From Thomasclavelia spiroformis DSM 1552 (GTDB lineage: Bacteria > Bacillota_I > Bacilli_A > Erysipelotrichales > Coprobacillaceae): a DNA stretch of 64,000 nt. Shown here one piece after another: positions 7,864-17,756 of this stretch (positions are counted from its first letter, which is position 1; every line of letters starts with the position of its first letter). Where the stretch lies: positions 1,674,001 to 1,738,000 of the forward strand of contig NZ_CP102275.1 of the NCBI RefSeq assembly GCF_025149465.1, read 5' to 3'. Below the pieces are notes generated by a model. The model did no database searches. It worked only from the letters and a program-made list of their open reading frames with translations, and was not told the DNA's origin. The translations under genes were made by a program, and so were the position numbers.

Positions 7864-9063
7864 TTATACTTTTTCAAAAAATGTATCAGGATGTTCTGGA
7901 TCAAATGATTCATTTGCCCACATTACTGTTACTAGATCTTCACTATCTGATAAATTAATGATGTTATGTGTATATCCTGGTAACATATGAATTGCTTCAA
8001 TCTTATCACCTGATACCTCAAACTCAATTACCTCATCACTATCGATCTTTCTTTCCTGAATCAGTCCATGTCCCGATACAACAATAAAGAACTCCCACTT
8101 GCTGTGATGCCAGTGCTGTCCTTTTGTGATTCCTGGTTTACTAATATTGACTGAAAACTGTCCACAGTTTTTTGTTTTAAGTAATTCAGTAAAACTTCCT
8201 CTTTCATCGATATTCATTTTCAAAGGAAATATTGTTTTTTCCTCTGGTAAATATGATAAATATGTACTGTACAGTTTCTTTGCAAAGCTGTTATTTGGGA
8301 TCTCCGGCATAACTAAGGTATTTGGCTGTGCTTTGAAGCTGTCTAACAGTTCAACAATATGTCCTAATGTTGCTTTATGAGTTGTCGGTACATAACAGTA
8401 TTTTCCATCTTTATCTTCAATTGCATCAACACCATCAAATATACAATGATGTTCTTTACCTTCTAAAATATCAAGCATTTCATTAACTAGATCATCAATA
8501 TATAATAATTCAAGTTCAACACTTGCATCATTTACCTGAATCTCTAAATCATGAGCATAATTGTAACAGAATGTTGCTACTGCACTGTTATAATTTGGTC
8601 TACACCACTTACCAAACAGATTAGGAAAACGATATACATATGCCTTACTTCCTACTTCATTTACATAATCAAAAAACAGATTTTCACCTGCAAGCTTACT
8701 TTTTCCATAATCACTGTCTGCATATCTGCCAATTAAGGTCGCTTGTATAGAACTTGATAACATCACGCCACATTTATTATCATATTTCCTTAATGTATTT
8801 AATAGCTTACTAGCAAAACCAAAGTTACCTTCCATAAATTCACTTTGCTCTTTAGGTCGATTAACTCCAGCTAAATTAAAGACAAAATCACAGTCTTTAC
8901 AGTATGTATCTAACAGTGATTCATCACTGTCGATATCATATTCATAGATATCTTCGATATTTAATGATGGTCTAGTTCTATCTTTACCATCTTTGATATT
9001 TTTTAATGTACTAACTAAGTTTTTTCCAACAAAACCTTTAGCTCCGGTTACTAAGATTTTCAT
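7864..9063 (-). CDS. capF: Bifunctional UDP-sugar reductase with C-terminal cupin (CapF/WbjC-like)
   Basis: 399 residues. N-terminal SDR domain with GAKGFVGKN (about 7-15) for NAD(P)H binding, and a YGKSKLAGE active-site block (about 120). The C-terminal part (from about residue 290) is a cupin with SKPGITKGQHWHHSKWEFFIVVSGHG, quoted here in pieces: the QHWHH metal-binding histidines and the WEF strand. This two-domain layout is characteristic of CapF, which epimerises and reduces the 4-keto sugar made by CapE on the way to UDP-L-FucNAc. Sits downstream of tagD in the capsule operon; a fragment of its 3' end is repeated at 4850-5038. Confidence 0.9.
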   Translation of the reverse strand: MKILVTGAKGFVGKNLVSTLKNIKDGKDRTRPSLNIEDIYEYDIDSDESLLDTYCKDCDFVFNLAGVNRPKEQSEFMEGNFGFASKLLNTLRKYDNKCGVMLSSSIQATLIGRYADSDYGKSKLAGENLFFDYVNEVGSKAYVYRFPNLFGKWCRPNYNSAVATFCYNYAHDLEIQVNDASVELELLYIDDLVNEMLDILEGKEHHCIFDGVDAIEDKDGKYCYVPTTHKATLGHIVELLDSFKAQPNTLVMPEIPNNSFAKKLYSTYLSYLPEEKTIFPLKMNIDERGSFTELLKTKNCGQFSVNISKPGITKGQHWHHSKWEFFIVVSGHGLIQERKIDSDEVIEFEVSGDKIEAIHMLPGYTHNIINLSDSEDLVTVMWANESFDPEHPDTFFEKV

Positions 9064-9081
9064 TTTATTTATTCTCCCAAC

Positions 9082-9471
9082 TTAACATTTATGTAAATCG
9101 TCTTTAATTTTAGTTGTAGAAATACCTTCAGTACGTGGTAAATACACAACTTCACAATATTCTTTTAAATAATCAAACTTACCTTCCCAATCATCGCCCA
9201 TAACAAAAACATCAATATCATGCTCTTTTATATCATTTATTTTTTGATCCCATGATTCTTCAAAAATCACTTCATCAACATATCTAATTGCTTCAAGAAT
9301 CAATTTATGATCTTGATCACAATGATATGCTTTTTTCCCCTTTTGAGCATTAAATTCATCTGAGCTAACAGCAACCACTAAATAATCTCCTAAAGCTTTA
9401 GCTCTTTTAATAATATTCAAATGTCCTACATGAAATAAATCAAATGTTCCATATGTAATAACCTTTTTCAT
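9082..9471 (-). CDS. tagD: Glycerol-3-phosphate cytidylyltransferase
   Basis: 129 residues, the usual TagD length. HVGH at 14-17 and RTEGIST at 113-119 are the two nucleotidyltransferase signature motifs. The enzyme makes CDP-glycerol from CTP and sn-glycerol-3-phosphate in the cytoplasm. In a capsule operon next to a LicD-family transferase it suggests that the polysaccharide carries glycerol phosphate. The CDP-glycerol transferase gene at 62.9 kb may use the same donor. Confidence 0.92.
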   Translation of the reverse strand: MKKVITYGTFDLFHVGHLNIIKRAKALGDYLVVAVSSDEFNAQKGKKAYHCDQDHKLILEAIRYVDEVIFEESWDQKINDIKEHDIDVFVMGDDWEGKFDYLKEYCEVVYLPRTEGISTTKIKDDLHKC

Positions 9472-9504
9472 TAACTATTCTCCACTATGAAAATTTATTT
9501 ACCT

Positions 9505-10350
9505 TTATTTATCATTAACCTTAATCTTATATGGTTTATGTCCAATTTGTTTATCTTCTTCTGGTAATTTCATATAATCACCATAATGAGTTTTTAGATA
9601 TTGATTATAATTATTTGGAATCGGAAAAAAATCCATTACAAATTTATGATTTCTTAAAGGATACAAATCCTCTTTTTTTATATATTCAGTTTTAAAAATA
9701 GGAAAATTCAAACAACAGTAAGAACTATTATTACTGTCATTATACTGTGTTGCTACTTTATATAATTTCCTTTTGAAAAAATCAGCAGGTATAATCTTTA
9801 AAATAAAATGAAGTATTTTTCTTATAAAATACTTTATTATTCCTAATAAACTACTAGGTTTTGATGCTAAATCTGGAATTTGTCTTAATGAATATAATCT
9901 AATTAAATGTTGAAATTCATCAAACATCTTTTTATATTCAACATCATCATCAGGAACAATATCAAATGGAAAAACATCTATGTATATCCCATGATGCATA
10001 TTAATTTTACGATTACAATACTCCATAAAAATAGTATCATTGATTCTAATTTTAGAATAAAAATATGGTATATTTTTATCATTATTTGGTGTTTGTAATT
10101 GATATTTATCTTTTAAGAAAAGTGGGGCTAATTTCAAAAATTTTTCATAATTAGCCCTTGTCATCCCTATATCTATATCATCATCCCATGGTATAAAACC
10201 TTTATGTCGTATTGCTCCCAAAGTTGTTCCACCTATTAAAAAATATTCTATGTTGTGAGCTTCACATACCTTTTTTACTTCTACCAATAATTCGTATTCT
10301 ACTCTTTGTATTTGTTTTAACTCTTCACTAGAATAAATTTGATTATTCAT
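9505..10350 (-). CDS. LicD-family phosphotransferase
   Basis: 281 residues. The LicD/fukutin signature is clear: GGTTLGAIRHKGFIPWDDDID at about 40-60, with the acidic WDDDID triad (55-60) that binds metal. LicD proteins transfer phosphocholine or other phospho-alcohol groups from CDP-linked donors to surface sugars. With tagD directly downstream, glycerol phosphate is the likeliest group, but no experiment supports that here. Its ATG overlaps the stop of the upstream glycosyltransferase by 4 bases (ATGA). Confidence 0.85.
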   Translation of the reverse strand: MNNQIYSSEELKQIQRVEYELLVEVKKVCEAHNIEYFLIGGTTLGAIRHKGFIPWDDDIDIGMTRANYEKFLKLAPLFLKDKYQLQTPNNDKNIPYFYSKIRINDTIFMEYCNRKINMHHGIYIDVFPFDIVPDDDVEYKKMFDEFQHLIRLYSLRQIPDLASKPSSLLGIIKYFIRKILHFILKIIPADFFKRKLYKVATQYNDSNNSSYCCLNFPIFKTEYIKKEDLYPLRNHKFVMDFFPIPNNYNQYLKTHYGDYMKLPEEDKQIGHKPYKIKVNDK

Positions 10351-11630
10351 AATACTTCCACCTTTTTATTTTTTTCATTTAACCAATCCATTATAATAGT
10401 ACTCATTTTAATATTATATAAATCCCATGAATATTCTTTAACAGAATTGATTGCATTCATCCTCATATTTGGAATTAAATCTTTATTTTCCAAAAACCAT
10501 AATACCTTTTCTTTAATTTGTTTTTGACTTTGAATATCTATTACAAAACCATTTTTGCCATCAATAATAGCATCATTTGCTCCACTATTTTTACTAACAA
10601 TACACGGTAACCCACATGATAGTGCTTCTAAAACAGATAAACTTAACCCTTCTCCTAGAGAAGGAAATACAAAAATATCCGAATTATCTAAAAACTCTTT
10701 AACTTTAGCATGATTAACTCTTCCTATAAAATTTATATGTTGAAAATATCTATCAAACAATCCATCACTATTGTCATAATGACCAACAACTGTTAATTCT
10801 ACTTTTTCTTTAGGAATTTCTAAAAAAGCTTCTAATAAATAATATATGCCTTTCATCTCTGTCACATTACCGACATATATTGCTTTTAAAGGAATATGAA
10901 AAGAATTATTTTTTTTACTTGTAGTAATATTAAAATTTGTCCCATAAGGACAGATTTTAATATTATCCTCTTTCACACCACTAAATAATAAAGATTCTTT
11001 TACAAAGTTTGAAGGAACTAAAAATTTATGTGCTAATTTAATTTCTTTATTTAACCTATCACAACTATTTTCATTCCATAAAAAAAATCTTTCTTCTTTT
11101 AATTTTTTTGCAAATTCACCTGATAATTTAAAATCTTTTTCATATATATCTTTCATATATAACCTATTGGCCGCACTAACATCCATTATTCTTAATATGG
11201 ATGGAGCTTTTTTTTCTAAAATTTCAAAACATTTATAAGCATTAGTATCATAATTAATAACCGCATCAACATTGTATTTGATAGCAAATCTTGCCACTTT
11301 TCTACCAAATGCGTCTGAGGTCAGTTGTTGCCATTTTGTATATATCTTTCTAGATTTATCAAACCTTGCTAAAAATATTTCTACTAATCCTCTAAATTTA
11401 TATAATTCTACTACATCAGAATCAGCTAAATCATTATTTCTTCTATTTTCAATTCTAGCCTTTTCATTTAAACTAAGTATTTTTTTCAAAAAATTTAATA
11501 GCATTGAATCATTTTTATAGTAAATAGTTGTCATATACTTATATAATATTCCACTTTTTTTTAGTGATGATGCAAGCCTAAATGAATGTTGCTTCCCAGG
11601 ATGTGCCACAATTACTTTATATTTTTCCAT
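10347..11630 (-). CDS. Glycosyltransferase family 4 (capsule)
   Basis: About 427 residues, taking the ATG at 11630, which follows GGAGG at good spacing; an in-frame ATG at 11642 lies before that site. C-terminal GT-B half shows the retaining GT4 pattern: a hinge segment (PLKAIYVGNVTEMKG), then FVFPSLGEGLSLSVLEALSCGLP, where the EGLSLSVLE block supplies the E-x7-E motif that contacts the nucleotide-sugar. No membrane segment. It presumably adds one sugar of the capsule repeat unit; donor unknown. Confidence 0.85.
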   Translation of the reverse strand: MEKYKVIVAHPGKQHSFRLASSLKKSGILYKYMTTIYYKNDSMLLNFLKKILSLNEKARIENRRNNDLADSDVVELYKFRGLVEIFLARFDKSRKIYTKWQQLTSDAFGRKVARFAIKYNVDAVINYDTNAYKCFEILEKKAPSILRIMDVSAANRLYMKDIYEKDFKLSGEFAKKLKEERFFLWNENSCDRLNKEIKLAHKFLVPSNFVKESLLFSGVKEDNIKICPYGTNFNITTSKKNNSFHIPLKAIYVGNVTEMKGIYYLLEAFLEIPKEKVELTVVGHYDNSDGLFDRYFQHINFIGRVNHAKVKEFLDNSDIFVFPSLGEGLSLSVLEALSCGLPCIVSKNSGANDAIIDGKNGFVIDIQSQKQIKEKVLWFLENKDLIPNMRMNAINSVKEYSWDLYNIKMSTIIMDWLNEKNKKVEVL

Positions 11631-11686
11631 AAAATCCTCCATAATATATCAATATAACTAATTTAGAGATCATAGTTATATTTTTT

Positions 11687-12451
11687 CTATTTGCTATTAT
11701 TAATTAAATAAATGTTATTGAATATTAATTGAGCTATTTTTTTATATCCATTTTCATTAGGATGAAAATAATCTTCGTAGTAAAAATCATCATTTAAATA
11801 AAATTTTGAATATTTATACATGTCAATAAATTTTACATTATCAAAATTTATAGATAAATTTTTAATAATAGAATTATACTTCAAATACTTAAAATTTGTC
11901 CCTGGAAAATATTTATCATCTACATATACAGTGGAAATAGTAATAACATTTGTATCCACTTCCTTAAAATATTCTAAATATTTCTTATATATATTCTCAA
12001 ATGTATCAATATCACATAAAACTGTTGTTCCTTGTAAATTCAAAAGCAATTTATTTAAAAAACACCGAAAATTTGAATCAAGTTTTTGGATGAATCTTTT
12101 ATATTTATTTGAAGAAAAATATGGCCTAGGATTTAACATTCCATTTTGTTTATATCTTTTAGGTAAATATTTAAAATAATTTGGTTTATGCAATTGATTT
12201 GGCCTTAACATTCCGTCTACATTACCATAAAAAATAATTACATAATCATAGTATTTTGATTTCCACTCAGACTCTAATGTTTCCATATATTTTATAGTAG
12301 TCCCCGTGTATGCATAATTATATATTTTACATTTCAAGCCTTTGTCTTCGATTTTTTCTTTTAAAAAATTACTATAATTAATTTTTCTACTACCAATTCC
12401 CTCACTTATACTATCACCAAAAATGGCAATTTTGATTATTTCTTCTTCCAA
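11687..12451 (-). CDS. SGNH/GDSL-family hydrolase or acyltransferase
   Basis: 254 residues starting at a TTG that follows AAGGAAAATATT and lies inside the end of wzx. Block I is IAIFGDSISEGIG with the nucleophile Ser in GDS (about residue 13), and block V is DYFHPNENGY near 226, giving the Asp-x-x-His pair. The block III Asn is seen in YGNVDG. No signal peptide, so a cytoplasmic enzyme acting on acetyl or other ester groups of sugar precursors is most likely. It overlaps wzx by 16 bases. Confidence 0.75.
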   Translation of the reverse strand: MEEEIIKIAIFGDSISEGIGSRKINYSNFLKEKIEDKGLKCKIYNYAYTGTTIKYMETLESEWKSKYYDYVIIFYGNVDGMLRPNQLHKPNYFKYLPKRYKQNGMLNPRPYFSSNKYKRFIQKLDSNFRCFLNKLLLNLQGTTVLCDIDTFENIYKKYLEYFKEVDTNVITISTVYVDDKYFPGTNFKYLKYNSIIKNLSINFDNVKFIDMYKYSKFYLNDDFYYEDYFHPNENGYKKIAQLIFNNIYLINNSK

Positions 12452-13872
12452 AATATTTTCCTTCCTTCATCTAATATATAGAGTAACATTTCATCTTTAG
12501 TCAAATAGCTAATCAACATATATATCACGATTCCCAATATAACTTGAAAAAATGTTGTAAATATTGTTGCATTCATCCCATAGGTTACTATCACAATAAG
12601 AATACCCATAATCAACGAATTAAACAAATTTATCATTCCATTTTTTAAACAAATACTTAATCTAATTTGTTTATTTATATAATAAAATTGAAAGCAAACT
12701 GCAAATAATAAGCAAATTATTGTTGCAATAGCAGCACCAATACATCCATATTTTGGTATTAATAAAAAATTTAATAAAATATTAATTGTAGCTGCTCCAT
12801 AATATGCAACTGTTAAAATTTTCGTTTTATTTGTAGCTGTTAAATATTGTGTTCCAAATATATTGTTCAAGGCATTTAAAATAATCATTGGTGATAAAAA
12901 ACACAAAGTATTTATTACAAAAGTATATTCAGATCCCAAATACCAAGGAATAAATTGTTTAGAAATAACAAAAATTCCTATCATCATTGGCATAGATAAA
13001 AATAATGCAAACTTTAGTGTCTTTGTAACATAAATAGATATTGATTCAACTTCATGATTTGAATATAAATTAGATAATCTCGGCATCATTACTGTACCTA
13101 ATGCAGTGATCAGTGCTAGAGGTATATTTATTATTTTATCAGCATAATCATAATATGCCACTTGAGAAGCAGAAGAAGTTATTTGTAGTAGCATTACTTT
13201 ATCGAATTGCAAATATAATAATGTAGCAATTTGTGGTATAAATAATTTTATTGATGGTATTAAATGAAAAAATATATCTCTTATATAGTAAAATGAAAAC
13301 GAAACGTATTTTTTCAGTCTGTTATAAATAGATATTGTTGTAATTAAAGTTGTTAAAGAAAATGTCATAAAATATATCCATAAGTCTTCATTTTCTTTAA
13401 CAAATAAAAATATTCCAATAACTGTAATAATTTTAGCTACAAAATTTCTTAATGTTACAATTCCCAAATCTTCAAACCCAATAAACACCCAAGAAATATC
13501 AATAAATTGTGCTACTATTAATAAATATTGAATTAAATAATATATCATATCTTCTGAAGAAGATATGATAAGAAAATAAAAAATAGATATGATAATCAAC
13601 AATACAATTCTTAATATATAAATTTCAGAAAAAGTTTTAGATACTTTATGCTTATCATTTCTATCATATGCTATTTGTCTATAGCCATAACTATTTAATC
13701 CTAGTAATCCTACAGTTGTTATAATACTAATAACAGAATTTATATAACCATATTTTCCTAAATATTCAGGACTCATTACTCTTGTCAAATAAGGCGCAGT
13801 AATCAAAGGAATTATTATCAAAAAAAACTGATATATTATATTATATATATAATTTTTTATTATCTTATTCAT
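12436..13872 (-). CDS. wzx: Wzx-type lipid-linked oligosaccharide flippase
   Basis: About 478 residues from the ATG at 13872 (a TTG start at 13881 is also possible). Hydrophobic throughout, with about 12-14 membrane helices; the N-terminal QFFLIIIPLITAPYLTRV is typical of the polysaccharide_synt/MOP superfamily. It would move undecaprenyl-linked repeat units across the membrane before polymerisation by the Wzy protein encoded just upstream. Start codon overlaps the wzy stop by 8 bases. Confidence 0.88.
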   Translation of the reverse strand: MNKIIKNYIYNIIYQFFLIIIPLITAPYLTRVMSPEYLGKYGYINSVISIITTVGLLGLNSYGYRQIAYDRNDKHKVSKTFSEIYILRIVLLIIISIFYFLIISSSEDMIYYLIQYLLIVAQFIDISWVFIGFEDLGIVTLRNFVAKIITVIGIFLFVKENEDLWIYFMTFSLTTLITTISIYNRLKKYVSFSFYYIRDIFFHLIPSIKLFIPQIATLLYLQFDKVMLLQITSSASQVAYYDYADKIINIPLALITALGTVMMPRLSNLYSNHEVESISIYVTKTLKFALFLSMPMMIGIFVISKQFIPWYLGSEYTFVINTLCFLSPMIILNALNNIFGTQYLTATNKTKILTVAYYGAATINILLNFLLIPKYGCIGAAIATIICLLFAVCFQFYYINKQIRLSICLKNGMINLFNSLIMGILIVIVTYGMNATIFTTFFQVILGIVIYMLISYLTKDEMLLYILDEGRKIFWKKK

Positions 13873-15274
13873 TTCTTTCAATCACCTTTTTCTTAAAAAA
13901 TCGTTTTATAAACCAATATGGTAACATACAAAAAACAATCATCCAAAAATTACTTGGAGTATAACCTCTAATTACTAATTGTAGTATTATCCCTAAAATT
14001 GTAGAATATATCATTAAATCAATTACTGATTCACTTTTTATTCGATATTTAATATAAACTTTCTTTAGCCACCAACCTAAAATACTAGACCACATTATTA
14101 CTCCAAATAATCCACTATCATAATAATATTCTCCTAAACCCGGATATGCACTTCCTCCGTCGACTGCGTACTGATTAATTCCCAACCTTTGTGCTTCAGT
14201 CCCAGGGTTACTTGGTTTACCTTTCCAAAGCATTCTTGGGATAAACATTATCATTGTATAAATAATCATTTGTGCACCAAATAAATAATTTGTTAAATTA
14301 GGAACTGCTTTAATTAAACCATAGTAAGTTTTATATATACGAAAATTATCCCACAGTGCTTCATCAAAAGCTTTTTTTATTACATCAAGTGAGATTATAG
14401 ATAAATCCATCCCACTTCCGCTTCTAATAGTATTTCTAAACAAAGTCATTAATAATGTCGGAATTAAAATACAAATCGCTATTGATATCAAATCACGAAT
14501 TTTTAATTTTTTCCCACTTTTTAAAATATAGTATGAAAAAAACATAATAATAATTTGTATAATAAAAAACCTAAATCCCCTTGCTACTTGTAAAACAAAC
14601 ATTGCACTAAAAAAAACAAATTTTAAAAATTTATTATTCCCATACTCCATATATAATAATGTTATTGAGGGTAAAGCATATGAGAACATTGAAATAGCTC
14701 CTAAATTTGCATCCGAAACAGAAAATCCTCCACTTCCTAATATACCTAAAGTAAATATATATAAAATACTATTACTTCTTGTAAGATAATAAACATTTGC
14801 AATAAAACAAACTACATACATTGATACAATAAACACAACTATTTTTTTTCCATAATACTCATATTTTATATTTATTTTATTTTGTTTAGATGATGGAACG
14901 TTTAAATTATTAAATATCATAAATGATAAATAACCAACAAACGCTATAGTAGATCCTTTAATTCCAAATTTAAACAAATCCACACCAAACCATAAGTATT
15001 CTTCGCATAAAATATCATACATCGGAGTTACAAAAAACATAGTAAGATATAAAAGCGAAAAAATAATGGTCGGTGAAAAAAAATCATATTTATTTTTCAA
15101 GATACTAAATCCAAGAATAAAATATGATATTAATAAATATGTGAAATCAATCAAATAATTATTTAAATATATTTCATTTTGATTATTTGGAATCAAAAGA
15201 ATACCTAAAATAAATATTATAATTAAAGATAAACAAAATATCAAAAGATGATTTTTTTTTATTTTAAAATACAT
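13865..15274 (-). CDS. wzy: Wzy-type polysaccharide polymerase (O-antigen polymerase family)
   Basis: 469 residues with about 11 hydrophobic helices and a large loop (about residues 300-390) containing PRMLWKGKPSNPG, as in oligosaccharide repeat-unit polymerases. No strong sequence motif exists for this family; assignment rests on topology, length and its position between wzx and glycosyltransferases. Preceded by AGAGGTGAG. It would link repeat units at the outer membrane face. Confidence 0.8.
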   Translation of the reverse strand: MYFKIKKNHLLIFCLSLIIIFILGILLIPNNQNEIYLNNYLIDFTYLLISYFILGFSILKNKYDFFSPTIIFSLLYLTMFFVTPMYDILCEEYLWFGVDLFKFGIKGSTIAFVGYLSFMIFNNLNVPSSKQNKINIKYEYYGKKIVVFIVSMYVVCFIANVYYLTRSNSILYIFTLGILGSGGFSVSDANLGAISMFSYALPSITLLYMEYGNNKFLKFVFFSAMFVLQVARGFRFFIIQIIIMFFSYYILKSGKKLKIRDLISIAICILIPTLLMTLFRNTIRSGSGMDLSIISLDVIKKAFDEALWDNFRIYKTYYGLIKAVPNLTNYLFGAQMIIYTMIMFIPRMLWKGKPSNPGTEAQRLGINQYAVDGGSAYPGLGEYYYDSGLFGVIMWSSILGWWLKKVYIKYRIKSESVIDLMIYSTILGIILQLVIRGYTPSNFWMIVFCMLPYWFIKRFFKKKVIERNE

Positions 15275-15289
15275 TAAAATTTCTCACCT

Positions 15290-16438
15290 CTAATCTTTCT
15301 TCATTTCTTCATAAATTCTCTTTATCACGTCCTCTGTCATATAGTTATTTTTGGCTAATTGATAAGATGTATTTTTAGCGTTTTTATATTGTATATCTGT
15401 CCAATTAATAATATTTTTAAAAATATTTTCAATACTTTCAGTATTTGAATAACTAAAAACAAATCCATTAACTAATTGTTGAATTACTTCCTTATGATTA
15501 CCAACATGTTCTGATACAATTAAAGGCAAACCTGCCCATAGCGCTTCAATACAAGTCAAAGGATTTGCATCCGACCTTGAGGGCATTAAAAAGAAATCAG
15601 AAATAGAATATAACTTAGCAACAACAGATTGTTCTAAATAACCTAGAATTTTAATATCTATATCATATTGTTTAGCTTTTTCCATGATAATTTCTTTCAA
15701 TTCTCCTTCTCCTGGAATTATAATAGAAATTCTTTTCTTATATTTAGACATACTAATTAAATCCAAAAATTTATCTATCCCCTTTACATAAGTTAATCTT
15801 GCAGGACAAATAAAAAGAATTTTATCATCTTTTATATCAAATTCTTCTTTTATTTTTTGTTTATCATTTTGATTATATAGATGATAATCGAATATATGAT
15901 AATCAACTAAATTAGGAACATAAATTTTTTTAAAATTATCTTTAGCATATTTTTTTATAAAATCTAAAGAAAATTCTCCCGCATACCAAAAGCCATCAAA
16001 CTTTTTATATATTTTATTTTTAATACAACAACTAATATTTTTCTTTAAAAATCCATTGTTTTTATCTTCATTCAAATGAGACTCACTCCAAAAATATATT
16101 ATGTAATTGAATTTTTCTTTAAGTTTTGATAATTTATATACTCCTGGACACAAATAACTTCCTGCACAAACAACATGTGTTGGTCTCAAACCTTCTATCG
16201 TATTTTTTAAATTTTTATTAATATGAATATAAATACCTTTTACAGAAATAGTTTTTCCCTCTAATAATATAGTATAATCTCCTTTAAGATCATCATAATT
16301 CCAATTTCTATCTGGTTCTGTTTTTGACATTACTAAAACCTTAAAGAAAATATTTCGTTCTTTACAAAATTCATTTAATACATCAAAAAAATATTTTCTA
16401 TAAGGTGTTAATATATTAGTATATATAACTAATCTCAT
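15290..16438 (-). CDS. Glycosyltransferase family 4 (capsule)
   Basis: About 382 residues from the ATG at 16438, which has GAGGAGG 7 bases upstream; the longer open frame to 16471 lacks a ribosome site. GT-B fold: N-terminal RLVIYTNILTPYRKYFFDVL, hinge ILFICPARLTYVKGIDKFLDL, then MPSRSDANPLTCIEALWAGLP with the E-x7-E-like nucleotide-sugar site. No membrane helix. Sugar donor and linkage unknown. Confidence 0.85.
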   Translation of the reverse strand: MRLVIYTNILTPYRKYFFDVLNEFCKERNIFFKVLVMSKTEPDRNWNYDDLKGDYTILLEGKTISVKGIYIHINKNLKNTIEGLRPTHVVCAGSYLCPGVYKLSKLKEKFNYIIYFWSESHLNEDKNNGFLKKNISCCIKNKIYKKFDGFWYAGEFSLDFIKKYAKDNFKKIYVPNLVDYHIFDYHLYNQNDKQKIKEEFDIKDDKILFICPARLTYVKGIDKFLDLISMSKYKKRISIIIPGEGELKEIIMEKAKQYDIDIKILGYLEQSVVAKLYSISDFFLMPSRSDANPLTCIEALWAGLPLIVSEHVGNHKEVIQQLVNGFVFSYSNTESIENIFKNIINWTDIQYKNAKNTSYQLAKNNYMTEDVIKRIYEEMKKD

Positions 16439-16604
16439 AAAGTACCTCCTCACAAATATAAACAATATCAAATTATTTAGATACTATTAAACATTTTTTT
16501 AAATAGGTATAATTAATTTTTCTCATAAAATATTTTTATAAGTGTAAAATAGATATGCATTCAAACTAGGTATATCTTATAAAAATTTATCATTACTACA
16601 AACA

Positions 16605-17756
16605 TCAGCAATAAAGCTTAAAATAATTTTTATTCATATCATCAAGATCACCTATCATATATTCCAAATTTCTAAAATCTACATTTTTTATTCTATCAAC
16701 ATAAGTACTACTAAAAGCAATATTTGTTTTAAGACAACTCTCGGGACTTCCTCCTGTTTCAAATGTAACTACAGGTGTTCCACAACTAATAGCTTCTAAA
16801 TTTGTTGTGGGGTAATTATCTTCAAGTGTAGGGTTAAAATAAACATACGCAGCACTATACCATTTAACTAATTCTTGAACACTCTCTGTACGTGATATAC
16901 CAATAATATTTGATGGTAATTGTTTGATTTGTTTCGAATTTAAACCAATCAAAACAATTTGATAATCATCATCTAATTGTTTTGATAATTCAATAAAGAT
17001 ATCTAAACCTTTTCTTTTATCCCATACGGAAGCTACACCCAATATTATTTTTTTATTTTCTACTCCATATTGTTGTCTAATATCTGATGAAGTTGGTTTA
17101 AAAACACTTGTATCTACACCATTATGTATTACTACTGTTTCATAATTTTTTAAACATGATTTTTTCACTTCATTTTTTAGCCATTTACTTGGTGTTACTA
17201 AAATCATATTTTCTACATTACTAAATATATTTTTTTTATTTGTATAATTCCTTGTTACACATGAAAAAATCGTTTTAGGATATTCATTTCTATTAAGACA
17301 ATATCCTTTACAACATGTTTTCCATTTATCACATTTGGCATAAGTGTAATAAGCACAATGACCAGTAAATGCCCAACAATCATGTAGTGTCCATATCTTC
17401 TTTATTTCTGGATGTGCTTTTAAATATTTAAACAATATTTCAATATTTACATAATATCCATGGATATTATGTAAATGGATAATATCTGGTTTAAATTCAT
17501 CTATTTTTTTTATAAATTCTTTTGTTGCATGCTTACTACCAAATCCACTTGCATCAAATAATCTAGCTTTTAGTACATGTAAATAGATGTCTAATTTATT
17601 TCCTATTTTAATTGTTTTAAATCCTTTTGGTGCTTCTCCTCTCCCATATGCTATACAGCATTCATGTCCAGCTTCAACAGCCGCTTTATAAAGGTTTTTG
17701 CAAATTGTTCCAGTTGATCCATTACAGACCGAATTAATAAATAATATTCGAGACAT
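16605..17756 (-). CDS. Glycosyltransferase family 4 (WcaL-like, capsule)
   Basis: 383 residues. N-terminal half carries IHLHNIHGYYVN and WTLHDCWAFTGHCAYY followed by a Cys-rich patch (CDKWKTCCKGYC), a hallmark of one GT4 branch found in exopolysaccharide loci. C-terminal half has GVASVWDKRKGLDIFI and NPTLEDNYPTTNLEAISCGTPV. The start ATG overlaps the capE stop by one base (TAATG). The 130-base gap after the gene (16472-16604) holds no gene and may contain a secondary promoter. Confidence 0.85.
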   Translation of the reverse strand: MSRILFINSVCNGSTGTICKNLYKAAVEAGHECCIAYGRGEAPKGFKTIKIGNKLDIYLHVLKARLFDASGFGSKHATKEFIKKIDEFKPDIIHLHNIHGYYVNIEILFKYLKAHPEIKKIWTLHDCWAFTGHCAYYTYAKCDKWKTCCKGYCLNRNEYPKTIFSCVTRNYTNKKNIFSNVENMILVTPSKWLKNEVKKSCLKNYETVVIHNGVDTSVFKPTSSDIRQQYGVENKKIILGVASVWDKRKGLDIFIELSKQLDDDYQIVLIGLNSKQIKQLPSNIIGISRTESVQELVKWYSAAYVYFNPTLEDNYPTTNLEAISCGTPVVTFETGGSPESCLKTNIAFSSTYVDRIKNVDFRNLEYMIGDLDDMNKNYFKLYC